Of a DNA stretch of 64,000 nt, positions 40,980 through 52,514 are shown one piece after another. The translations under genes were made by a program, and so were the position numbers. Every line of letters begins with the position of its first letter. Positions within the stretch are counted from its first letter, which is position 1. Location: NCBI GenBank assembly GCA_905221605.1, contig CAJNDS010002167.1, positions 1 through 64,000 of the forward strand. The letters are read 5' to 3'. The DNA is from Symbiodinium natans. Taxonomy: Eukaryota > Sar > Dinophyceae > Suessiales > Symbiodiniaceae. The notes beneath the pieces were generated by a model that saw nothing but the letters and a program-made list of their open reading frames with translations, had not been told where the DNA came from and did no database searches.

Positions 40980-41777
40980 CTAAGAGTCACTACCCGAATG
41001 CCCATCATCCTCGAGCATATGCATGGTCTCCTCATCAAGATGCTCAAGGATGTCAGTAGCAATGCGTTCATCAAGGAAACACGCTACCCACTCCAGAATG
41101 ATGGCATGATCGTGGGGGACTGCGTCAGACACTGCCTGTAAGAGCACATCAACTTTAGCAGCGGTGAAACGCCACGCCAGTAAAAGGTGCTGCTCCAAAT
41201 GCGCCCTGATCAGGTAAAGTGGATAATCCGCCTGGCTGTGCACGATGATGGGCCTTGCCCAGGCCAAAACGGCGTTCTGTTGCGGTCCGGGCGGGCGCCT
41301 AAACATGGCCAGTAGTGCCCCGTATTCCTTGGCCAATGCATTTTGCAAATCTTGTAAGAGGTCCCGTAGGTAATGTGCCAGCCAGGCTAGATGACCACCC
41401 ACTGAGTGCGCAAGTTCGGCCGCTGCTACAGCAGCGACGGCCCGTTGGGTAGGGAGTCCTTGGGCCGCCAAGGTGTCGCGGATTCCCTGCAGAACCAAGA
41501 GCTTGGTGAGCGCAATCCATCCAGCGCTACAGGTGTAGCTATTGCCCTCAAGGATGGGTTCGCCGGAAAAGAGCTCAGGGTGCTTATAAGGATAGCATCG
41601 TTCCCAGTCACTGTCTCCTCCGCCGCTGACAGCAGTGTAAAGGCTGCCGCCGATGATCAACGAAGAAGCCATGCTGAATGTCGTACTACGTCCAAAAGGG
41701 GCAGTCGGGCGCCTGCTCCATTGAGCCCTGGCAGCATAGGAAAGGCAAGAGCAGGCCTGTAGCTGCCTATCACTCAA
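40980..41777 (-). CDS. hypothetical protein, 265 codons
   Basis: This complete minus-strand ORF has a globular, helix-rich composition. It includes SMASSLIIGGSLYTAVSGGGDSDWERCYPYKHPELF near the N-terminus, a long Ala/Leu-rich helical part (TLAAQGLPTQRAVAAVAAAELAHSVGGHLAWLAHYLRDLLQDLQNAL), LIRAHLEQHLLLAWRFTAAKVDVLLQAV and a very acidic C-terminus (ILEHLDEETMHMLEDDGHSGSDS). I recognise no family. It lies upstream, in the same direction, of the retroposon block. It could be an upstream ORF of a longer family member or an unrelated gene. An internal ATG at the SMASS position is an alternative start. Confidence 0.5.
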   Translation of the reverse strand: MSDRQLQACSCLSYAARAQWSRRPTAPFGRSTTFSMASSLIIGGSLYTAVSGGGDSDWERCYPYKHPELFSGEPILEGNSYTCSAGWIALTKLLVLQGIRDTLAAQGLPTQRAVAAVAAAELAHSVGGHLAWLAHYLRDLLQDLQNALAKEYGALLAMFRRPPGPQQNAVLAWARPIIVHSQADYPLYLIRAHLEQHLLLAWRFTAAKVDVLLQAVSDAVPHDHAIILEWVACFLDERIATDILEHLDEETMHMLEDDGHSGSDS

Positions 41778-41857
41778 CCCCTAATATTCAAACACATGGA
41801 CATGGTCATTCTTTCCACGCAGGCACAAAACTGCCAACTTAAGAGGGGACTCAGGGC

Positions 41858-42145
41858 GTGTGGGTGCGGGCGCACTCACGTACCCTGACCACCTTCTCTC
41901 TCCCTCCCCTGTTAGTTGGCCCCTCGCAGACATCCGTCAAGAGCTCTCGAGAGCCACCTAAGAATCACTGAGCCACTTGCGCACTGCTAAGAGCAGGGAT
42001 CACGTCGGTGAGGGCTCATTGCTCGTCAGACAAACGTGGCAGTGCATGCCTCCTTTGCAGGAAGTGGAGTTAATGTCTACACCTCTATAAATCAATAGAA
42101 CAAAAAGCACCCTTAGTGCCGCCGTGTGAGTGCGGGCGCCCTCAC
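41858..42145. repeat. pair of 22-bp GC-rich imperfect palindromes, 266 bp apart
   Basis: At 41,858-41,879 and 42,124-42,145 the sequence is GTGTGrGTGCGGGCGCmCTCAC. The ends GTGAG/CTCAC can pair in the second copy. The stretch between shows no gene. A 206-codon minus-strand frame at 42,161-42,781 shares the phrase FGRSTT with the 265-codon ORF but is otherwise unconvincing. Confidence 0.5.
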
Positions 42146-43082
42146 GTGGCAGGAAGAAATTCAAACATCCTCCTCGACTTGCCCAGTGGCCTGGATCCTA
42201 GTGTGGCTTGGGGAGGGGAAGAGCATGGCATTATTCCGCGTGTGCGCAACCCCAAGGTCCATCAGCTCCGTTACATGAAGCCTGAGCGAGAGGTGGGTGC
42301 AATTCACTCGCGTAATACTTACTACGCGCTGGGTACTGGGGAAGGCTGACGCGGAGGTCACATAGCGCCTACGTGAGGCCCAAGCACCTATGATGCAGCC
42401 CCAGCGTCGGCAGACCGCAGCTACTTTCGCTGTCACACGCAATGAAGGAAGGGAAACAACATAATTCTCGCATCCAGGGGCGACGTGAGGGAGGCGATTG
42501 TAGCAACATCCCAAAGTTGATTGATGTTGTCGCCGCAGGTACACCTGTGTGGGTTCCGAGAGACCTTTCCGCGGTTCAATGATTAGCCACAGGCTCAAGC
42601 ACACAGTGCACGCATCAAAGAGGATACAACGCAAAGCGTCCACTGGACAATCGTGAAGGTGCCTATTGCCGCACATGGTAGTGGACCTGCCGAAGGCTGA
42701 TGCGGGTCTCTGATGTGCCACAATCATAAGCAACGGAACGAGGCGCTCCATATGGAACTGGGGGCTTGTTACCTCAGCCATACTAGATGTGTCCTTCCAA
42801 GCAGGAGCAGCGGACTACCTTGTGACCCGCTAACTTGACTTGAGCCAGCACTGCACGGCACCCATGAGCATGACCAAAGGACACATTCCTCAAATTGCTA
42901 TACTACGCAAGCATTGGTCAAGATTGGAAAACGGAGGCAATCAACCAGACTTCCAAGGCAAAAGGAGAAGCCCTTGGGGTCCCTGCTGCATTTTCATAAG
43001 GATATTTGCATTCGGGGCGAAAGCTCTGCGCACGGCCGCAGCACCAGACGTGGCGCAGCATTGCTATGGGTGACGGGCAGCT

Positions 43083-43313
43083 GAGTGATTGGTGCTGGTA
43101 GGTTCTTGTTTTCATTGGTCTCACCTCGCTGGCCTTGCGTTAAGTTGTCTTGCAATAAGGGCCTCTGCGCTTGCGGTTGCTTCTTTGTAGTCACGACTTC
43201 TTTTACGCTCGCTGGCTTGTACAGTTTGACTCTCAAAGTAGTTGTCTCGGTCGCAATAGACTGGCCCACTGTGCTGCTGATGTGGTAAAGGGGCGTCCGA
43301 TTAAAAGAAAAAA
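43083..43313 (+). mobile_element. 3'-end relic of the helicase-hydrolase retroposon family
   Basis: The sequence CTGGCCCACTGTGCTGCTGA and TGTGGTAAAGGGGCGTCC (43,261-43,298) is a diverged version of the family 3' terminus, followed by an A-rich tail (43,303-43,313). The T/G-rich stretch upstream (GGTTGCTTCTTTGTAG, CGCTCGCTGGC) fits the tail of copy A. Only the extreme 3' end remains, as expected of a strongly 5'-truncated insertion. Confidence 0.6.
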
Positions 43314-46300
43314 GGGCGGCGCTGCAACATGAAGGGAAGCATGGATCGCCAAGTTGGGCCGCCGTGCTAAGCCGATGTGTTGTGATCAATGGTGGGCACA
43401 GATCCAAGCAGAAGATTTTTCGCAGTTTCAGCGCACCACAGGATTGTCTCGCAGGCATTTGGGTCACAGGCAGAAAAAGGTGTGTCCGGGGGGGTTGTTT
43501 GTTTGGGTGAGTTGTGCTTTGTCCTGTCTTTTGTGATTGTGTCCTTGTGAGCCGACCGCAAGCGGTAAAGTTCGAAACAAAATTGCCAGCTATGCAAAAG
43601 ATGAGGCGTGGTTTTGCGCAGCAAAATTTTGGATGGAAACTCAACGAAGATCAATGAACCTACGCCCACTACGTTGGAAGTGCAAGATTGTGGGGCTTAC
43701 CGAAGTAGGTTTGGTTTTGCATGGTTTTGCCTCTCTAGGTGCGAGGGTTGGAGACCATTGGCATCCTCGCTGGGGAAGGTTCAGTGGTTTTAGAAGTTCT
43801 TTTGGAGCCCATACCATGTTGTAAAGAAAGGGAGATTTCCATCAAGCGGGTGGTGTGTCTCAGTGCCGCTGCAAAGCAACTTTTGGCAGTAAAAATTCCA
43901 ACCTCTAGGTTTCTCGAGGTGGGACGGAATCTTTTTCGATGAGTGGTTCCTACGAACTCTAATCGTAACATGCAGCAGGCGCAAGAAATTTTGAACAGCA
44001 CGAAACAGGTGCGCAGAGTTCGTCCATGAAAGGCACGCGGCCATTCTGCGTTCACCACGCCGCAGCAACTCATCAGCATTGTTGGTCCACGACGGGCTGC
44101 ACCAACATGGAGTTGTGAGGCACAGTCGTACGCTTTCGGCCAAAACCATCACACTCGATTTGGTGGGCCCGGTACTGAGACGGACGCGCCACGCATCCAG
44201 GGTTCTTCGCGGAATTGGGCGAGCGTTTGCCAAGGATGAGCTTATCGTCAGCAACAAAACTTTCACACGTGGAGCCTGGGTTTAAAGACCGCAAGCAACA
44301 CAGTGACATGCGCGTTTGATGGCCTGCGGCTCCACAACCATCCCTTGCCGAAAACGCTTTTTCTGCAGCCCACACCCTGGAACGTTAAAAATCACCTCTT
44401 GACTGCTCGCAAAGGTTACAGCCCTGTGCAAATTCAGCGAAGCGCCATCACGCCAGGCAACGGCAAAAGCTTGTCGACCATCGAGCAAAACAGCAAGAAA
44501 ATTCATAAATAGTAAATCCGTCTCCAGTCGGACGACTTAAAAATGCACAAAAACCAAGTCCTCAAGCCTCCGGGTCGACGGACGGCGTGATACGGCTCAG
44601 CACCATTCGATCCCTTTTTCTGCAAGACACGATGTCAACGCCATGGGCCGATAGCCGTTGTAATATGAAGAAGCCGTTGTGTTCTGCTAGAGGAATTGCA
44701 ACCCATGCTTCCACGACCGGCGGATGCAAAACCGGAAGGATGGCATGACTCCAAGAACTGGAGGATTGCATTCTACCACCAGGGGACGTGAACGCGCAAA
44801 GCTCTACGTGGGAATCGGTCGCAATTGGGGTTTTTGTTCAAGTCAGAGTGTCAGGCAGTTTTCCATTCATGCACAGTGTATTGTCACTAGTAAAGTGTTT
44901 TTGAAACCAACGCTGCTGGCTGTACCAGACGACACGGACACGGGACTTGCTATGTCATCCCCGGACGTGAGGGTTCGTTTGCACAACGTTGTTTTGCATG
45001 GCTAGTATTGGTGCGGAGTGTGTGTGGCATCAAACGCAGTTTTGCGAGCAATGACGGCGCTGTGTCCTGTGTCGACATGAAGTGGTTGGACAATCGGCAT
45101 CGGCATCGTTTCCATGTTGTGCACGCGCTCTGGTTGCGGTCCACGCCACGATAGACTTTGCCATAGACCAACTTGGGTGGCATGATGTTATGCAATAAAC
45201 TCAAGCTGCCGCTTTGTGGCACGCCTCCTGAGCTAGCCAAGCAGTGGCGTATCGTTTATGCCAAATCCTCAGCCCGATCATGGTGAACAAAGTCTGCCCC
45301 GCAATGTTTGCCCTCCCGTGCAAACTTTTCGGCCAGTGCAGAACCCCAGCATCAAACAACACGGCCATTGCAGGATGACGCAGGGGTTGGAGGCTTGTTT
45401 GCCCATGAGGTAGGAGCAGGATTTGCAGCCTGGCGTGCGGCATGCACGAGCTACGAAGTGCACATGGCTGGAATCAAGGATGGAGAGTTAAGCGGCTGAA
45501 GTGGCAACAATTTCAAGCTTCGATGGCTCCGTTCGGTCTTCGGAAGTGGGTGTCGTTTGGTAAGCGCTGCTTTTTTTCTCTCCCAATGCCATAGTCGTCG
45601 CCAATCTGCGGGCAGCGGTCTCAAAAGAGAGACAAGGGTAAAGAACTCACCTACCCTGGGCCCCGGCAGTCTTCCACATGTTCATCGATTCCTCCTGCGA
45701 CCCGCCCTGGCCGCAAGCCTTCGAACGGGTTGTGTCTTCAGTCGTTACCCGTACGACCGTGTCATGTACCAGGCAACGCGGTCAAAATTTGGAGCGCGCA
45801 AATGCCCTCCTTATCAGCCCGTTCCAAGTCGGAGTTGCAACGCCACATTCAAAACTGCCAGAAAAGCCACGTTTCATTGCGTTGATAGAAGAATGTATTC
45901 CGTCTGGACAGGCTTTTCGAAAGGCTCGAAGCTGAGGGTGCGTTGCTCCGCCAGCTCCCCCAGCTACCTGACCTCCAGTGCGCGTCGACCTCATCGCGCT
46001 GTATGTGGAGGCACGCGATGCGGCCCCCCCTCCAAGCTGCTTGCCTCCGGGCTGAGCGTCGGGCAGCCGCGCCGGGACCCAGCCCAGCGCGGCACAGGAG
46101 ACTGCTGCTCACGTACCTGTTCGTCCGCCACCTCACGTGAGCCCCGGCGCGGTCCACAGCCCCCATCCTCCGCACAGTGCCAGCATCGCCTCGTTCAGTG
46201 CCTTTGCCGCAGCGCGCGCATGCTCCAGTCTCCTGTTGCTCCACCTGCCCGGGCCGCGATTGTCGATGGGACAGCTCCCCACCTGAGTGATGTCCTCGCT

Positions 46301-46900
46301 GACCTTCGTTTCACACAGGCGCCCGCCTTCCCCCGCCTGAGCAGCTGTCACTCCCTGTCAGACCGACATCTGCAAACGCAAAAAACGTGCGAGGGAAAAC
46401 CAAAAGGCGTGAGGGGAAAACAACATGTTTGACACAACGCTCTCAGTCTCTGGCATCGATGGCCGCGCACCCAGCCGCGCTGGCCACACGTCCGCTTTTG
46501 CGACGCGCAGATCCGCAATCTTGTCATTCGCCACCGCCGGTGCCTTCGCAACATTTTTTACGCGACGCTCACTCGTCTGGGATTACAGTGCGGTTCCCAG
46601 TCTGGAGATGATGAGTTGCTTCGTAGGCTTGTTGGCCCCAGCTTGGTTCTGAACAGTTGTTCAATGCTGATGTCCACTATGTGGCAGCCATCTGTCAGAT
46701 TACTCGCAACATGTTGGCGGGCTTGCAGCTCTGAGCGTAGTACTGGATTGTTCGGCGGCCAATGTGCCTGGTCGTTTGTAGTGTGCATATGTACTGACTG
46801 TGAAACCGTTCGGGGACAAACTCTTTCTCTCACTCCGACGGCGCGCAGTACAGCTCCCACCACAATGAGAAATCGTCATGGGAGAAACCAAAGTAGCACG
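43314..46900. other. long region without a gene I can support
   Basis: Reading frames are short and overlap on both strands. The best candidate is a minus-strand stretch at 46,351-46,133 (VSEDITQVGSCPIDNRGPGRWSNRRLEHARAAAKALNEAM), with plus-strand peptide-like sequence near 45,920-46,000 (RLFERLEAEGALLRQLPQLPDLQ). Both could be exons, but no family is recognised and splice sites are not decisive. No tRNA-like cloverleaf was noticed. Confidence 0.4.
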
Positions 46901-46954
46901 TGGAAAAGGCCGTGATGCTGGCGCTGGCAGTGGTGCTGGCTCGGGCAAAGGCAC

Positions 46955-47062
46955 CGCACTCGCACGCGCACTCGCCCGTGCACTTACACTCGCACCCACA
47001 CTCACACCCTCACTCGCACTCGCATTCGCACTCACACTCGCACTCACATCCACACGCAAGAG
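46955..47062. repeat. (CACTCG)n-type 6-bp microsatellite
   Basis: Imperfect tandem CGCACT/CACTCG/CACTCA hexamers run for about 100 bp. Because the unit is a multiple of three, both strands give long repetitive peptide frames ([17 protein letters not shown]), which are artefacts. Confidence 0.9.
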
Positions 47063-48477
47063 GGCATCAAGGCAGGAGAGGACCGCAATATACCGCAATG
47101 TCATGGGCGGCAGAATAGGGGCCTGTGCTGAATGGTGGGAGCATGTGCAACGGGTACTGAGCACGAGGAGCAGCGCAGTAGGACAGTAAAGGCCTCAGCT
47201 CCAACCCCTCCTCCCTGGCGCGCGCCAGTTTTTAGGCCTTGCCCAGCACGTGCGCATGGTACGATGCAGCGGATTGTGCACACTCCGAGCTCTGAGGTTC
47301 AGCCCGCGCCCGCCTAACAGTTATGGCTCTCGAGGCCGGAGGCCAAGGCCGCAGGGTTCATCCGCCAGCTCGCCCGCTGCAGGGCACGGGCCGCGCCCGC
47401 TACAGCCAGGGCTGCTGCCACTTCTGCATGCGTGCAGTGGTTTGCCCTCTGGTCGTTTGAAGCCGTGCGAGCCTCCTGTGCCTCCTGGCACTCCCCCTTG
47501 CGAACCCTGGCAACATCGATGGTGAGACCTCCCTCCTCAGCGATGTCTTGGCAATTCTTTTATTCCTTGGCAAATTGCGCGGCGCCTCCTCCCCTCGCCA
47601 GCCGTGTGCCGTGATAGGGCCACCGCCAAGGGCTCTGAACTGGAAAAGAGAGCGTGAGGAAAAACATGGCGTTGGCGCAACATGAGGCCCTTGCGAGCAT
47701 CTGCGTTGTGGAATCGGGCGCGAATCCGCTTGCACCAAGGCAAGACACGGATCTGGAACGCCGCCAGTGAAAAAAAAACAAACCGTGCGTGCGACGAGCG
47801 CGTGTACAAAACGTCGTGTACAAAACGTCGTGCGCTGTTGCTGCCGCAAGCAGGGCCTTTCGCTTCCCGCGCTTCAGCCCCCGCGCGATGACGTGGCGAT
47901 TTTCAGCGCGCTGTTCTGAGTTCTCCTGCCGACCACTGCGCAGCCTGTGCGACCTTCAGGGTTTTCGCCACACGTGCATTGCTCCTTCAATTTGCGCTGG
48001 CTGCCACCATTGTCCCCCCTTTTACGCGACGCGGCAATCCCCACCCGGCCGACCTCCGGGCTGGCTGCGCGGAGATGTGCCCCCAACCCGACGCTGTCGG
48101 TTAGTCGTGGTCGGCATCGAGACTGGCGGCACGTTCGGCACTGCGGTTCTTCCCCAATCACGTCCTCGGCCGCCAACGCAGTGAGAGCGAGCGCCGGCTT
48201 GCCACCCGTAAATATGCAAAAGGACTTGCATGCATGCAGAACGGGAGAACTGCAGAAGCAACCTGGGACATCGCCCAGGGAAGCAAGCATGGCTGGGTCA
48301 TATGCTGCGGAAACAGCAGAATCTTCAATCATTCAGGTGTCTTACACCCTTGACCATCGGTCATGGCACAACGGGCTCATCACGCGTTGTGCCAGCACTT
48401 TGCATGTTGCACTTGCCCGTTCGAGTCACGAAGACTACGGTCCTTTCAGGACAAGGGACAACGGTGGGCGTTACGAG

Positions 48478-48705
48478 CTAATTAATGTGCGAGGCCGTGT
48501 CAAACTGTACAAAATCATGTCTTGTTGACGGCCATCTTGGAGGATGAACTACATCAGACCACGAACTATATCCAGGGAACTGCGACATTACAAACTTGTG
48601 CAACTCATCATTCCATCGCTTGGGGGCCGACCAGGTCGTATCAGGTCGTCGTTTCGGCACACTATTGAAATTGTGCTGGGATGAGGGGCAGCGCATAGTG
48701 GCCAA
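48478..48705 (-). pseudogene. LINE C-terminal tail fragment
   Basis: The minus strand encodes LNSVPKRRPDTTWSAPKRWNDELHKFV and later SSWSDVVHPPRWPSTRHDFVQF. The pattern RP-x-KRW-x-D-x-L ... W ... W ... F resembles the conserved tail downstream of reverse transcriptase in several LINE clades. It may be the displaced 3' end of the same type of LINE as 49.9-50.6 kb. The call rests on this pattern alone. The stretch 47,063-48,478 shows no supported gene. Confidence 0.4.
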
Positions 48706-49079
48706 GCATTCTTCGCAGTCAGGTTCATTACGAACCTGTGCTGGTTAGCACGATGAGCAGGCACAGGATGTTGCGTGAGAGCAGACGATTCCCGACATTC
48801 ATATTCATGCGTCGCACCGTCTCTTCCCACGTTGCATTTGCGTCGCGACTCCATCCACAAATGGCCCCAGGCCATGCAGGTGGCGCTGCGCCGACGTCTG
48901 CGCCTCGCACTCCCGCTCCACTCCGACCACGCCTTGATAATTTCCGTGCGTTTATTTCACTTACAAAATATTAGCAACACGGGCTCACTTCATTTTGATC
49001 TATTATTAGCCCGTGCATTAATTCGTGCTTTCATTCTATTTTTGTGGGGGCATTAGTTCTCTTCTCCAGTTCGGTTGTC

Positions 49080-49577
49080 CTTGAATTTCGAAATCTGCCC
49101 GGAGCGTCAGCGAGGTGCAGGACCTGGTCCAGGTCGGGCCCAACTCGCTGGCTGGGGTGGGGCACAGGCCAGGAGCAGCCCAAAGCCGTGCTGGCGACGG
49201 CCTGCTGGACCGACACCGACAGTTGGCTCCACCAGCGCCCTCCCGCGCTCAGTTCCGGGTACGCGTCGCGCTTGCGGCGCTCCGCTACCCGCAGGCCTGC
49301 GCCGTCCATCGCCGTCCGTCGCAGCGGCGCCGGGCTGCGGCAAGCCCGTCCGGGTCAGCGGGGAGACCAGAGTGGCGTCGCAGCACAGCACCTCGCCAAG
49401 AGGCGTGGCGCCGTAGATTACCAGGTCCAAGCGGCGCCTGTCAGAAGGGTCCATGTGGGGGGCCGTGGTGTGGGCCAGCCATTGCTGCGGGACGACTTGC
49501 CCGTCCGCCCCAACCGCTTCCCGAGCCACCCGCACCCAGGCCCGTTCCACTATCTTAGCGCGACGGGCGCTGGTCAA
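49080..49577 (-). pseudogene. restriction-like endonuclease domain of a dinoflagellate non-LTR retrotransposon
   Basis: The first part reads ERAWVRVAREAVGADGQVVPQQWLAHTTAP, then RRRLDLVIYGATPLGEVLCCDATLVSPLTRTG. After a frame change near 49,310 comes GAGLRVAERRKRDAYPEL, then, after a deletion, RWWSQLSVSVQQAVASTALG. The R/D-L-V..G......CDATLVSPLTR pattern is a PD-(D/E)XK-like core, as in R2/NeSL/CRE-type LINEs that cut target DNA with a C-terminal endonuclease. I recall this family as abundant in Symbiodinium. The copy is truncated and broken. Confidence 0.7.
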
Positions 49578-49889
49578 CTAGTATTAAAATATGCGGTAAA
49601 AGGATTGGGAAAATAGTATTCTCGCGGCCACATTTTCACGGCCGCGACATTATATTTGTACGGCCCGTTCATTCGTTCACGATGTTACGAAGCAGTTTTT
49701 TTCTCGGACCTTTTTTCCTCCGCTGCGATGGGTGTGTCCCGAGCGGCTAGGAGCCGCAGTCGCCGGAGGTGCGGCAGCGCCGTCAGCGCAGCGGCAGTAA
49801 GTACGGACGAAAAGAATATACGAACGAATAATTTGGGGTTTTGAAGGGGCCCCTTTAATATTATAAGGCTTTGTAAAAAATATAAAATG

Positions 49890-50590
49890 ATGATCAAGCT
49901 GTTCCAGCTGTCGCGCCGTCAGTGCCAATGTAGAAAGTCCGAACAGTGCTGTAGGAGTGACCATGGCGTTGAAAAGCTTCAATCTGCCTTTGATTGACAG
50001 GTGCTTGTTCACGAGTATGAATCTGAACCTGTGGAACTTTCCCCACGCTGCACTGATACGATGCGCCAGCCCTGTTCTTGATTCGCCTCCAAAATACATA
50101 TGTGTCTCTCCGTCACTCAAAACCTGCATCATTTCACCGCCAAAGTCAATGTAAGCAACCTCTGGCGAAATGGTTGTTGTGAAAAGTCGAGTTAAAAAAA
50201 ATTTCGCTGCATTCAACGATAAGCCAACTGACGCCAAGTCAGCCTCCATGGCATATAGCATTAAATCGTCGGCGAAACGAACATTAGTCAAATTCGCGGT
50301 AGAGACGATGTTGATGCCGTGGTCAAGCAAATGTGCCTTCCATACCCTGATTGCGTGTTCAAGCCCAGCATTAAACAAAACAGGACTGATGACGTCACCT
50401 TGCTTCACTCCGCGTCGAATTGGAAAGCACGGCTATGAGCGACAGATCCAGTTTGGTGAGAATACAAAGTCCTCAACAAAGCGATGTACTCAGTGGGAGC
50501 TCCTTGCTCTTGCAATTCCTTGAAGAAGCTTTCATGATGGATTTGGTCGAAAGCTTTGTTGCACTGCGCAAATATGCCAATGGGCTCTGC
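49890..50590 (-). pseudogene. LINE reverse transcriptase fragment
   Basis: On the minus strand: FDQIHHESFFKELQEQGAP (near 50,540), a frame change near 50,415, then KQGDVISPVLFNAGLEHAI, NVRFADDLMLYAMEAD with the FADD active site, VGLSLNAAKFF, a THMYFGG segment, GLAHRISAAWGKFHRFR, and SIKGRLKLFNAMVTPTALFGLSTLALT. This is the order of RT motifs 4-8 and thumb in non-LTR retrotransposons with an apurinic-type architecture (RTE/Jockey-like). It lacks the N-terminus and ends near 49,890. Confidence 0.85.
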
Positions 50591-50689
50591 TTGGCTTGGT
50601 TTACGGAGACGGTTGCTGCTTACGCGCAGCTTACGCGCAGCTTATGTGCTTTACGCTCTGATCGTTCAGGCACTGCGCTAGAAAACCTC

Positions 50690-50850
50690 AGTATGTGCGT
50701 CTCGGTTTGCTCTCAACCATCCCGAGCTTCGAGGATGAACTTGCGGTACGTGCGTCGGTGTACGCTGTTGGTGCCTGCGGTCTGGGCTTCGATGATGAAC
50801 GTTCGGCACATTTCGGTGTGTTCGGCCAGCCAGGGGCTTCGAAGATTTGA
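50690..50850. repeat. imperfect ~60-65-bp repeats
   Basis: GAGCTTCGAGGATGAACTTGCGG, GGGCTTCGATGATGAACGTTCGG and GGGGCTTCGAAGAT recur at about 60-bp steps, with GTGCGTCGGTGT/ATTTCGGTGT following. The rest of 50,600-51,000 has no supported gene. Confidence 0.5.
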
Positions 50851-51334
50851 TTGGCCCATGGGAATCCAACACGCAATAATTGGTTTGCCGGCGAGGTTGA
50901 CCTTAGCGTTTCTTCGCAAAACTGAGCTAGTGTTCATGCTTTGGTGCTGTCCAACAAGGCATCCCGCCCACAGCGCTCACTGGGGAATTCTGATTTGGTA
51001 GTGTTTTTTTCGCCTTCGCTTGAACCGGTGCGTTGTATTTGGAAGGGGTGATTTCGACTTCTGTTGCTGCCAATAGCGCAACCGGCGGTTCGGGCGCAAA
51101 CTGCAGAATGTCGGGAGGCATGGGCTTATATGGCGGCAAGCGGCGGGCAGGGTCAGTCAGCTCTCGGAGCGTGGCGTGTCGTCAGTGGAGTTGTGCTTGG
51201 AAAAAGGGGGGGGCGGGGTTCGAAGCAACAGCAAGGTTGCGACAAGACAGCCTCGGCAGAGAAAGAGTCGAGACTAGCCAAAGCTGCACGCAGCCGCGGG
51301 CCTTGCAGGGTATCAAAGCCGGCAGTGAGGGGCG

Positions 51335-51416
51335 GTGGAGTGCCATGGGCACTGGATGGCACTGGCGCGGTGGAGGAAATCAGCATCCTCCTATGACTCA
51401 GACGAAGATGCGTGGG
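51335..51416 (+). CDS. possible isolated exon (acidic Ser-rich peptide)
   Basis: The plus strand encodes RKSASSYDSDEDAW immediately followed by GGTGAGC, a consensus-like GT donor at about 51,414. No acceptor or neighbouring exon is clear. This is a weak candidate. Between 51,420 and 52,300 I see no other supported feature. Confidence 0.2.
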
Positions 51417-52311
51417 TGAGCTTCTGGAGCTGCTGGGGCTGGAGTTGGATGAGGGGGGGATTGGGGGCCCCCGCGTCTGAGCCGCGGCATGCAGCAACGG
51501 GACGAAAAACCACCTATGTGTTGGAGGTAGTGCAGCGAGGGCCAGCAGCACAGAAGTCCGGGCCCGGGATGGTGGTTTGCCCAGGCGGGAGCACCGACTC
51601 ACATTCGGCACGCCTTGGCATAGCTCGTGTGTTTCATCAAAAGAAGGGCGAACGCGCGGAGCGAACCTAAAGGGGACCGGTTTCTTTATACTGGGCGGGC
51701 CCCAGTAGTGTCAAACATGGCGAAAGAAAGCTAGGGGACTCAACGAAGGGCCCCAAAGCACCACGTGGGAAGCAAGGAGCCCATGAGAACCTTGAGCTTT
51801 GAGCAGCATGGTTGCTGTGTTTACTCAGGGTTGTTTTGGTTATGTCCTTTCCCATCGCTGCGGTTCAAGCAAGCACACCACGCAACACATGCAATTTTCC
51901 AGTGCTTTCCGCTTTTGTGTTCACCCACCCACCCACACCGATTTCTTTTGCTTCGATGCGAGTACAGAAAAGGGCCTACAGGCAGCCCGGCATCGTAGTC
52001 ATGCGTGCTCATTCTCCACCGCTTGCGAGTCACTGTTGATGACACTTTCTTCGCTTTTGCATGCTAGCCTGTTTCCGCTACGAAATGGGCTTTGTGACTG
52101 TCAGCAAGCTTCAGCTTTCATTCTGAAGATTCTGTCCTCGGCCAAAGGCCGACCGGACCCAGAGGCAGCTGACAGACACTTCCGGCAAACCGAAACAAAA
52201 GGATGCGAGAGCTTGTGAGCTGTTTCAGTGTTCTCCCCCTTTTGCATCATCGCACCCTTGCTTCGCTCCGTAGCCTTTGGGGTTGCGTGGTGTAGGACAT
52301 ACCAGAACTTT

Positions 52312-52325
52312 CTTGAGCCAAAATG
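52312..52325 (-). other. relic of the dinoflagellate trans-spliced leader (DinoSL)
   Basis: CTTGAGCCAAAATG on the plus strand is the exact reverse complement of the last 14 nt of the 22-nt dinoflagellate spliced leader, which ends CATTTTGGCTCAAG. The 5' eight bases of the leader do not match. Relic leaders in genomic DNA mark reverse-transcribed, trans-spliced mRNAs, so a minus-strand retroposed mRNA probably begins here and runs toward lower coordinates. No clear ORF follows it. Confidence 0.65.
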
Positions 52326-52514
52326 AAGCGACTGGCCCGAGTAGTGGAGTGGCCTGGCCGTAGGTGTTGCTTGGGAGTGCGCCGCCCGTTCCCAGTAAGT
52401 GGAATGCCGATTGGACCTGGGACGCAGACTCGCATCGTCCGAGCAGTTCAGGGCCGAAACCCAGCTGCCAAATTAGAGAAGCGGCTGAGCGCTTGACCTC
52501 GCACAAGGACACCG

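Noticed and set aside
42161-42781. 206-codon minus-strand ORF as a gene
   Set aside because: Composition is not protein-like and only a short FGRSTT phrase recurs elsewhere. No other evidence was found.
46878-47189. Proteins with [10 protein letters not shown] or HSHSHSH repeats
   Set aside because: They arise from a 6-bp microsatellite read in frame.
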